From the NCBI GenBank assembly GCA_016271365.2, contig JADMNL010000028.1, positions 95,697,501 to 95,761,500 of the forward strand: a stretch of DNA of 64,000 nt, read 5' to 3'. The notes under the pieces were generated by a model. That model made no database searches. It was not told where the DNA came from and saw only the letters and a program-made list of their open reading frames with translations. Positions 10,416-18,028 of this stretch are shown here, one piece after another. The position numbers were made by a program, and so were the translations under genes. This DNA is from Neoceratodus forsteri (lineage: Eukaryota > Chordata > Ceratodontiformes > Ceratodontidae). The stretch's first letter is position 1. Every line of letters begins with the position of its first letter.

Positions 10416-11339
10416 AGATCATGGAGATATCCTGTAATATTAAAGTTCTTTTGACCTTCGTGGGAGGAATTTTGCGGATTGGGTGGCTTGATTGTTGATC
10501 TAATGGCAGCTATGGGACAGTGGTCACTTATGTCACTGAGAAGTACTCCTGCATAGGGATAATGATGAGGTTTATTTACCAATATAATATCCAGGAGTGT
10601 GCTGTTGAGAGTATTCTTTGGGTTGATCCTTGTTGGTTCTTTGATTAATTGAGAGAAACCATAGGTGTCACAGAAGGTTACCAGGGGTGCAGATGCATTA
10701 GTCAGCCAATTTAAGTTCATGTGTCCTAAGACGATGGTGTCTTCAGGACCCAGATTAAGTATGGATCCTAAATGGGATAGGAGTTTGAGGCCTGCAGAGG
10801 GGGGCCTATAGCAACCAACCAGATGAAAGGAAGATGTGTCGGGAAGGGTTATTTTAATAGACAAGCATTCGAATTCCTTTGGTTGAGATGTAGAATTGAG
10901 GCAGGATGCAGAGATATTTGCTTTGACATAGATGGCTACCCCACCGCCCCTGGATAGACGGTCAGATCTGAAGAGCTGATAGTTGGGAAGGTTTATTTCA
11001 CTATCTTTTGTTGCAGATTTGAGCCATGTTTCAGATATAACCAGACAGTCCGGTAGGGTGTGTGCAACCCAGGCCTGTATTGATGAGAACTTTTTAGAGG
11101 CTGCAGGCATTGAAGTGAAGAAAACTCAATCCATTTATGGAGGTTAGGTCAGTTGGAGAGATCGAGCTTTCAGTGGGTCCAGGGTTGATTTCCACAGTGC
11201 CAACACAGACCAGCAGAAAGAAGATTAACGATGAGGGCACCAAGTGATAGGAGTAGTGAGCAGTCAGGGTTTTTCTTCTTTCTTCGGATCCAATATATAG
11301 TGGCTGATGATCCTGCTGCATGGTTATCGAGATTATCAT
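10370..11339 (-). pseudogene. LINE endonuclease region, frameshifted
   Basis: Two frames are joined here. The first (11339-11094) carries the 2A-like motif and the start of the endonuclease (LHFNACSL) and then hits a stop. The fold continues in another frame from about 11110. Visible family signatures in the second frame are ISETWL (residues 25-30, the conserved catalytic Glu region), RGGGVAIYV (about 54-62), GCYRPP (99-104) and SDHCPI. The usual GDFN motif reads GHMN, with His replacing the catalytic-site Asp at residue 130 (codon at 10721-10723). The copy is thus damaged both by frameshift near 11095 and by a key substitution. Confidence 0.85.
11175..11201 (-). other. 2A-like (ribosome-skipping) motif in LINE ORF
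   Basis: The nine residues GTVEINPGP are encoded here, directly after a hydrophobic segment (SLIFFLLVCV) and before the endonuclease. They match the 2A core D-x-E-x-N-P-G-P except that the first Asp is Thr. Functional 2A-like peptides are known in N-termini of some APE-type LINEs, where translation skips between G and P. The D-to-T change would be expected to weaken or abolish activity. The glutamate and the NPGP core are intact. Confidence 0.7.
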
Positions 11340-11540
11340 AGATTGCCAGCTTAATGGACAGGCGTAGGGGGTAACTGTAGTGCCAGTATGGTAGCAGGGG
11401 GATAAAGGAGTTCCAAACTGGTTGTGAGCCTTTTTTTGGGATTCCCCAAGGATTATTGTGCAGAAGCGGTATTATAAGTATGTATAGTTTAGGGGTATCC
11501 ACTGGGGACAGTAGAGGGGGCAGTTGAGTGGTCACCCTTA

Positions 11541-11856
11541 TTAAATATCCTGCTTTGTTGCTTCTTTACATCCCATGTTCCCGCCAGATACCTACCCCAT
11601 GTAAATCAATTGTTGGTTAACCTTTCTATAACTGTCTTGTGAACACATTATTAGTGAGCATATTATTAGCTATAATTTTTAATTGCATGTGTTTTAAAGA
11701 GCCCCTGACACCGATGTGACAACTTTGAGAAAATCTAATGCTTAGCACAAGTGTGCTTATATTTTAATATTGTTTATGTAGTTCTTATTCTCCTTTATTA
11801 TGGAGAACATTTACATGTAAACAGGATCACTGCCCTATCTGTTCTGGCTGCTTGCC
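11541..11856. other. AT-rich intergenic stretch
   Basis: No recognisable element is seen between the LINE 5' side and the promoter-like motifs; the sequence is AT-rich and non-coding. Confidence 0.45.
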
Positions 11857-11858
11857 TA

Positions 11859-11928
11859 CATATGACATCACAGTTCTGTTTATGACATCACATTGTTGCT
11901 GTGGGGATAATTACAATGCCATAAAAGG
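11859..11928 (+). promoter_or_regulatory. Promoter-like cluster: two TGACATCA boxes and a CCATAAAAGG box
   Basis: TATGACATCACA occurs twice (about 11860 and 11881), each containing TGACATCA, one mismatch from a CRE/ATF site. CCATAAAAGG at 11919-11928 is a perfect CArG-form sequence and also a TATA-like box. If it acts as TATA, initiation near 11950-11955 would precede the ATG at 11978 by about 25 nt. The spacing is suggestive, but the surroundings are AT-rich and such motifs arise by chance. Confidence 0.3.
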
Positions 11929-11977
11929 GGGATTATTTATTTTATTTATTTAAAAGTTGATAACCGGGAAAAGCACC

Positions 11978-12157
11978 ATGACCAGAACCTCGTTTCCAGG
12001 TGCAACCCAGATTATGATGTCCAGAGCGCCCAGCAGTGCGATCGTGAGGGCAAGCAGCACAGCCCTCCCCACAGCCACCGATCCGCCCCCGGGCGGAGAA
12101 CAGAGCACCAGAGCTCCCAGCAGTGCGTCACGAGGCAGCACAGTATCACTGCAGTGA
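11978..12157 (+). CDS. Short ATG ORF containing an isolated copy of the GC-rich subrepeat (tentative)
   Basis: The ATG lies in a fair initiation context (A at -3) and opens a 59-codon frame ending at TGA 12155-12157. It begins MTRTSFPGATQIMM and then enters the 84-87 bp GC-rich subrepeat at about 12022, reading RAPSSAIVRASSTALPTAT, the Ser/Thr/Ala/Pro-rich phase of that repeat. It is the only subrepeat sequence outside the macrosatellite proper and the only one with a unique 5' leader. No known domain, signal peptide or homologue is recognised. It may be a chance ORF, or a relic of the sequence from which the array was built. Confidence 0.2.
   Translation: MTRTSFPGATQIMMSRAPSSAIVRASSTALPTATDPPPGGEQSTRAPSSASRGSTVSLQ
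12022..12140 (+). repeat. Isolated (outlying) GC-rich subrepeat, about 1.3 copies
   Basis: AGAGCGCCCAG|CAGTGCGATCGTGAGG opens a full subrepeat at 12031, and a second, truncated one begins at about 12118 (CAGTGCGTCACGAGG), breaking off into the palindrome at 12142. It lacks the spacer and is separated from the main array by about 870 bp of other sequence, so it is either a progenitor copy or an eroded outlier of the array edge. Confidence 0.8.
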
Positions 12158-12161
12158 TACT
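12142..12161. repeat. Perfect 20-bp palindrome
   Basis: AGTATCACTGCAGTGATACT equals its own reverse complement over all 20 positions. It sits exactly where the isolated GC-rich subrepeat breaks off and the AT-rich direct repeats begin, which suggests a rearrangement junction or a protein-binding dyad. Confidence 0.9.
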
Positions 12162-12385
12162 TAATTATTGTGCGTAACGGAGAACATAAGACCCGCGAGT
12201 GTGAAACGGTGAAACAGAAGAAACGGTGCTCACAGCAACAAGAAGTTCAAAATTATAGTGAGAATTTAAAACTAGTTAAGCCTATAGAAGAAACAGTGCA
12301 TACAGCAACAAGTAGTACAAATTATAGTGTGGCAGATCAACTACAATGTCTTAATTATTCTGCGTAACGAGAACATAAGATGGGA
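12158..12385. repeat. Direct repeats with 191-bp and ~71-bp spacing
   Basis: CTTAATTATTGTGCGTAACG followed by GAGAACATAAGA near 12160-12191 returns as CTTAATTATTCTGCGTAACG followed by AGAACATAAGA near 12351-12380, 191 bp away. Between them AGAAACGGTGCTCACAGCAA (about 12219) recurs as AGAAACAGTGCATACAGCAA (about 12290), each followed by CAAG and a variant of AAATTATAGTG. The identity is high, so the duplications look fairly young. Confidence 0.75.
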
Positions 12386-13006
12386 CCAGCAAATACGCGA
12401 CTTAATCTCCGTTTGATGTCGACACTCTATGGTGAGTTTTCACACAGGTTGCACAGATTTTGGTCTAAGTTAATTACTGTGCCTTTAGACGTTCTAGTGC
12501 CTCATTCGCAAAACTGTAGTGGGAAATAGTTTTTATGGTGGTATTAAATATATAAAAGCATTTATGTTCTGGATTTTCTGTTACCGATCCCGATCGTGTG
12601 TTTGTAGGTGTAGGATAGATGCATTGCCACATCATCAGCGATGCAGCAGATGTAGGTAGTGAGTCACTACCGTAATCCCAGAAATTACGAGAAACGCCCA
12701 TTTCATCCCTAGAATTTAGCGACTGCTGCCCTCCCCACACACGCAAGGCGGTTAGAGGTATATATGTGGTCCCAAACCCGGGTGATGATCTCGGGTAACT
12801 CAAGTATTACGACTACAAAATTAATGGAACCATGACTCAAGACTAGTCAGCCTGGCAGGCAGCCTTCCACCGTGAGGTCATCACCGATGTTGCCTGTGTA
12901 CATCTTAGGAGAGGAATGTAGAGAGGCACGCTTGCTGAGTGAGGTTTCGTGAAACTGCATGTCTGCTTAGGGAAGTTCCGCACAGCTCAGCAGAGTGTTA
13001 AAGCAG
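12386..13006. other. Unannotated junction sequence before the macrosatellite
   Basis: No gene or known repeat was recognised. The stretch ends in GTTAAAGCAG immediately before the first subrepeat of the array, so it holds the left breakpoint of the amplification. Confidence 0.5.
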
Positions 13007-13191
13007 CAGTGCGGTCATGAGGGCAAGCAGCACAGCCCTCCCCACAGCCACCAAATCCCCCACTGTGGAGAACGGAGCACCAGAGCGCCCAGGTAGCAAC
13101 CCCAGCTTCCAGCTGCCTCAGGGAGCTGTGCCACAGATTTAAACTTGGTGCCTTTTTGCTTTCCATAGACTGCTGTGCCTTTTCGGTTTGA

Positions 13192-13240
13192 GTCGGAGGA
13201 GCAGTGCAGATAATTACAGCAGTCTGCCTCCCATACCGAC
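13192..13240 (+). other. Conserved spacer stem-loop (representative)
   Basis: Within the spacer, GTCGG pairs with CCGAC, GGAG with CTCC and GCAGA with TCTGC around a 12-nt loop (TAATTACAGCAG), giving a 14-bp interrupted hairpin over 49 nt. The segment recurs in almost every spacer. Whether it forms in DNA or RNA is unknown; it could equally be shared ancestry without function. Confidence 0.4.
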
Positions 13241-13323
13241 AGTGTAATTGCATCTGGGGAACAGTGCTTGTAAGGGGAATAGAGCTGCACAGGAGTTTTT
13301 TCTTTAATCGGGAACTGTATGCT

Positions 13324-13341
13324 GTTTAAAGATCTTTAAAC
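13324..13341. repeat. 18-bp palindrome inside the spacer (representative)
   Basis: GTTTAAAGATCTTTAAAC is a perfect palindrome near spacer position 232. It is kept intact in many spacers. In others the left half reads TATAAAGATC (for example near 14020, 16486 and 22537), which breaks the outer pairs. Confidence 0.9.
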
Positions 13342-15493
13342 CCAGCATAGCTACTGTGACTGTATTTTAAACCATGCCTGAATCCATTATCTGTTTCAGT
13401 AACCTTAAAGCCTGTAATTACAGCAAAATTTACAATCCTTGCTAAATGTTTAAAACAGTATTCATGTACTAGCTCCTTCTCCCTACCTACCTCTACTTAT
13501 AGCTGCCTTTTCTCATTCCTTGCAGCAGTGCTGTCGCGAGGGCAAGCAGCACAGCCCTCCCCACAGCCCCCGAATCCCCCCCCCACGGAGAACGGAGCAC
13601 CAGAGCACCCAGCAGTGTGGTTGCAAGAGCAAGCAGCACAGCAGCTCCCCACAGCCACCCGAATCCACCCCCGTGGAGAACGGAGCACCAGAGCGTCCAG
13701 CAGTGCGGTCGTGAGGGAAAGCAGCACAGCCCACCCCACAGCCACCGGAATCCCCCCCCCGAGGAGGAGGGCGCACCAGAGCGCCCAGGTAGCAAGCCCA
13801 GCTTCCAGCTGCCTCAGAGAGCTGTGGAACAGATTTAAACTTGGCGCCTTTTTGCTTTCCATAGACTGCTGTGCCTTTTCGGTTTGAGTCGGAGGAGCAG
13901 TGCAGATAATTACAGCAGTCTGCCTCCCATACTGACAGTGTATTTGCATCTGGGGAACAGTACTTGTAAGAGGAATAGAGCTGCACAGGAGTTTTTTCTT
14001 TAATCGAGAACTGTACGCTGTATAAAGATCTTTAAACCCAGCATAGCTACTGTGACTGTATTTTAAACCGTGCCTGAATCCATTATCTGTTTCGGTAACC
14101 TTAAAGCCTGTAATTACTGCAACATTTACAATCCTTGCTAAATGTTTAAAACAGTATTGATGTACTAGCTCCTGCTCCCTGCCTACCTCTACTTATAGCT
14201 GCCTTTTCTTGTTCCTTGCAGCAGTGTGGTCGCGAGGGCAAGCAGCACAGCCCTCCCCACAGCCACCGAAACCCCGCCGTGGAGAACGGAGCACCAGAGC
14301 GCCCAGCAGTGCGGTCGCGAGGGCAAGCAGCACAGCCCTCCCCACAGCCACCGAATCCCCCAACCACAGAGAACAGAGCACCAGAGAGTCCAGCAGTGCG
14401 GTCGTGAGGGCAAGCAGCACAGCCCTCCCCACAGCCACCGAATCACCCCCCCCGGCGGAGAACAGAGCACCAGAGCGCCCAGCAGTGCGGTCATCAGGGA
14501 AAGCAGAACAGCCCTTCCCACAGCCACCGAATCCACCCCCATGGAGAACGGAGCACCAGAGTGCCCAGTGCGGTCACGAAGGCAAGCAGCACAGCACTCC
14601 CCACAACCACCGAATCCCCACCCGGCAGAGAGCGGAGCACCAGAGCGCCCAGCAGTGCAGTCACGAGGGCAAGCAGCACAGCCCTCCCAACAGCCACCGA
14701 ATCCCCCCCGCGTGGAGAACGGAGCACCAGAGCGCCCAGCAGTGTGGTCGCGAGGGCAAGCAGCACAGCACTCCCCACAGCCACCGAATCCCCCGGGAGA
14801 ATAGAGCACCAGACGCCCAGCAGTGCGGCCGCAGGGCAAGCAGCACAGCCCTCCCACAGCCACCGACTCCCCCGCAGAGAATGGAGCACCAGAGTGCCCA
14901 GCAGTGCGGGTCACGGGCAAGCAGCACTGCCCTCCCACAGCCACCAAATCCCTCTGCGGTGAACGGAGCACCAGAGCGCCCAGCAGAGCGGTCACGAGGG
15001 AAAGCAGCCCAGCCCTCCCACAGCCACCGAATCCCCCGCAGAGAATGGAGCATCAGAGCGCCCAGCAGTGCAGTCACGAGGGCGAGCAGCACAGCCTCCC
15101 AACAGCCACCGAATCGCCGCCCCATGGAGAACGGAGCACCAGAGCGCTCTGCAGTGCGGTCGCGAGGGCAAGCAGCACAGCCCTCCCCACAGCCACCGAA
15201 TCCCCCGGAGAACGGAGCACCAGAGTGCCCAGCATTGCGGTCGTGAGGGCAAGCAGCACTGCCCTCCCCACAGCCACCGAATCCCCCTCTGTGGAGAACG
15301 GAGCACCAGAGTGCCCAGCAGTGTGGTCACGAGGGAAAGCAGCACAGCCCTTCCCACAGCCACCGAATCCCCCACCCAACGGAGAACGGAGAACCAGAGC
15401 GCCCAGCAGTGCGGTCGCGAGGGCAAGCAGCACTGCCCTCCCCACAGCCACTGAATCCCCCCCCGGCGGAGAACGGAGCACCAGAGCACCCAG

Positions 15494-18028
15494 GTATCAA
15501 CCCCAGCTTCCACCTGCCTCAGGGAGTTGTGCCACATATTTAAACTTGGCGCCTTTTTGCTTTCCATTGACTGCTGTGCCTTTTCGGTTTGAGTCAGAGG
15601 AACAGTGCAGATAATTACAGCAGTCTGCCTCCCATACCGACAGTGTCACTGCATCTGGAGAACAATGCTTGTAAGGGGAATAGAGCTGCACAGGAGTTTT
15701 TTCTTTAATCAGGAACTGTAGGCTCTTTAAAGATCTTTAAACCCAGCATAGCTACTGTGACTGTATTTTAAACCATGCCTGAATCCATTATCTGTTTCAG
15801 TAACCTTAAAGCCTGTAATTACTGCAAAATTTACAATCCTTGCTAAATGTTTAAAACAGTATTCATGTACTAGCTCCTTCTCCCTACCTACCTCTACTTA
15901 TAGCTGCCTTTTCTCGTTCCTTGCAGCAGTGCTGTCGCGAGGGCAAGCAGCACAGCCCTCCCCACAGCCCCTAATCCCCCCCACGAAGAACGGAACACAA
16001 GAGCACCCAGCAGTGCGTCGTGAGGGCAAGCAGCACAGCCTCCACACAGCCACCGAATACCCCTCATGGAGAAGCGGGCACCAGAGCACCCAGCAGTGTG
16101 GTTGCAAGAGCAAGCAGCACAGCAGCTCCCCACAGCCACCCGAATCCACCCCTGGAGAACGGAGCACCAGAGCGCCCAGTGCGGGTCGTGAGGAAAGCAG
16201 CACAGCCCACCCCACAGCCACGGAATCCCTGTGGAGGAGGCGACCAGAGCGCCCAGGTAGCAAGCCCAGCTTCCAGCTGCCTCAGAGAGCTGTGGAACAG
16301 ATTTAAACTTGGCGCTTTTTGCTTCCATAGACTGCTGTGCCTTTCGGTTTGAGTCGGAGGAGCAGTGCAGATAATTACAGCAGTCTGCCTCCCATACTGA
16401 CAGTGTATTTGCATCTGGGGAACAGTACTTGTAAGAGGAATAGAGCTGCACAGGAGTTTTTCTTTAATCGAGAACTGTACGCTGTATAAAGATCTTTAAA
16501 CCCAGCATAGCTACTGTGACTGTATTTTAAACCGTGCCTGAATCCATTATCTGTTTGCGTAACCTTAAAGCCTGTAATTACTGCAACATTTACAATCCTT
16601 GCTAAATGTTTAAAACAGTATTGATGTACTAGCTCCTGCTCCCTGCCTACCTCTACTTATAGCTGCCTTTTCTTGTTCCTTGCAGCAGTGCGGTCGCGAG
16701 GGCAAGCACCACAGCCCTCCCAACAGCCACCGAATCCCCACCCTCGTGGAGAATGGAGCACCAGAGCGTCCAGCAGTGTGGTCGCGAGGGCAAGCAGCAC
16801 AGCCCTCCCCACAGCCACCGAAACCCCGCCGTGGAGAACGGAGCACCAGAGCGCCCAGCAGTGCGGTCGCGAGGGCAAGCAGCACAGCCCTTCCCACAGC
16901 CACCGAATCCCCCAACCACAGAGAACGGAGCACCAGAGAGTCCAGCAGTGCGGTCGTGAGGGCAAGCAGCACAGCCCTCCCCACAGCCACCGAATCACCC
17001 CCGGCGGAGAACAGAGCACCAGAGCGCCAGCAGTGCGGTCATCAGGGAAAGCAGAACAGCCCTCCCACAGCCACCGAATCCACCCCATGGAGAACGGAGC
17101 ACCAGAGTGCCCAGTGCGGTCACGAAGGCAAGCAGCACAGCACTCCCCACAACCACCGAATCCCCCACCCGCAGAGAGCGGAGCACCAGAGCCCAGCAGT
17201 GCAGTCACGAGGGCAAGCAGCACAGCCCTCCCAACAGCCACCAATCCCCCGTGGAGAACGGAGCACCAGAGCGCCCAGCAGTGCAGTCACGAGGGCAAGC
17301 AGCACAGCCCTCCCAACAGCCACCGAACCCGTGGAGAACGGAGCACCAGAGCGCCCAGCAGTACGGTCGCGAGGGCAAGCAGCACAGCCCTCCCCACAGC
17401 CACCGAATCCCCCCCGCAGAGAATGGAGCACCAGAGTGCCCAGCAGTGCGGTCGCGAGGGCAAGCAGCACTGCCCTCCCCACAGCCACCGAATCCCCCTC
17501 TGCGGTGAACGGAGCACCAGAGCGCCCAGCAGAGCGGTCACGAGGGAAAGCAGCCCAGCCCTCCCCACAGCCACCGAATCCCCCCGCAGAGAACGGAGCA
17601 TCAGAGCGCCCAGCAGTGCAGTCACGAGGGCAAGCAGCACAGCCTCCCAACAGCCACCGAATTGCCCCCATGGAGAACGGAGCACCAGAGCGCTTGCAGT
17701 GCGGTCGAGGGCAAGCAGCACAGCCTCCCACAGCCACCGAATCCCCTGTGGAGAACGGAGCACCAGAGTGCCCAGTATTGCGGTCGCGAGGGCAAGCAGC
17801 ACTGCCCTCCCACAGCCACCGAATCCCTCTGTGGAGAACGGAGCACCAGAGTGCCCAGCAGTGTGGTCACGAGGAAAGCAGCACAGCCTCCCCACAGCCA
17901 CCAATCCCCCAACGGAGAACGGAGAACCAGAGCGCCCAGCAGTGCGGTCGCGAGGGCAAGCAGCACTGCCCTCCCCACAGCCACTGAATTCCCCCCCCCG
18001 GCGGAGAACGGAGCACCAGAGCACCCAG
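15494..18028 (+). repeat. Higher-order repeat A2, duplicate of A1
   Basis: Blocks of 330 bp (15927-16256) and 1343 bp (16686-18028) repeat the variant order of A1 about 2.4 kb upstream, with an added subrepeat or two and many single-base deletions (for example GCCTCC where A1 has GCCCTCC). The excess of small deletions over substitutions hints at consensus error as well as real divergence. Confidence 0.75.
17356..17440 (+). repeat. GC-rich subrepeat (representative 85-bp unit)
   Basis: The unit runs CAGTACGGTCGCGAGGGC, AAGCAGCACAGCCCTCC, CCACAGCCACCGAATCC, a C run of 4-9, a CpG-bearing linker, then GAGAATGGAGCACCAGAG and TGCC before the next CAG. Copies measured along 22738-23853 are spaced mostly 86 bp apart, range 84-87, the differences coming mainly from the C run. 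Translation in the three plus phases gives RGQAAQPSPQPPNP, RASSTALPTATESP and EGKQHSPPHSHRIP, so consecutive units switch peptide as the phase rotates. Confidence 0.9.

Larger units (their letters stand above)
7897..11540 (-). mobile_element. Degenerate APE-type non-LTR retrotransposon (L2/Rex1-like LINE)
   Basis: Reading 5' to 3' on the minus strand, the element contains a hydrophobic N-terminal stretch ending in a 2A-like motif, an apurinic-type endonuclease, a connecting region, a reverse transcriptase, a C-terminal region and a short tandem tail. This order is that of L2/CR1/Rex1-group LINEs. The copy is near full length but split into at least four frames by indels, so it cannot encode an active protein. 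The 5' limit is uncertain. Clade assignment is inference from motif layout; phylogeny of the RT would settle it. Confidence 0.85.
13093..13525 (+). repeat. Intron-like spacer (representative; 44 copies)
   Basis: It begins GTAGCAACCCCAGCTTCCAG right after CAG and ends in TCTCATTCCTTGCAG. Other copies start at 13789, 15494, 16257, 18029, 18808, 19331, 20515, 21691, 22305, 23942, 24886, 25902, 26503, 27690, 28894, 30346, 30951, 32301, 33420, 35357, 36566, 37732, 38760, 39619, 40647, 41819, 42994, 44008, 45276, 47045, 48811, 49991, 51936, 52538, 53891, 54819, 55551, 57120, 58279, 60110, 60705, 62056 and 63297. Lengths are 424-441 bp except for shorter, indel-rich ones (403 bp at 55551, 420 at 58279, 422 at 60110). 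First bases are GTAGC, GTATC or GTAAG in most; GAATC in five; ATATC and TTATC in one each. Confidence 0.9.
13093..15493 (+). repeat. Higher-order repeat A1 (short block plus long block)
   Basis: Two modules: a 263-bp block (13526-13788) and a 1272-bp block (14222-15493), each with a 433-bp spacer. The order of subrepeat variants (for example the ACCACAGAGAACAGAGCACC variant, then CCCATGGAGAACGG) is repeated in the following 2.5 kb. Confidence 0.8.

Noticed and set aside
12170..12367. Small plus-strand frame of 65 codons over the 191-bp duplication
   Set aside because: It starts at a non-ATG codon, covers two direct repeats and shows no domain; likely chance.
13140..13200. Pol III-type internal promoter in the spacer (GGTTTGAGTCGG resembling a B box)
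   Set aside because: The upstream A-box match is poor and a T5 run lies between the two, which would terminate Pol III transcription.
14189..14995. Long minus-strand frames with repeated VAVGRAVLLALATALLGALVLRSP-type sequence resembling membrane proteins
   Set aside because: They are the antisense reading of the GC-rich subrepeat, appear in several phases, start at arbitrary points and change phase with each unit; no unique N-terminus or domain is present.
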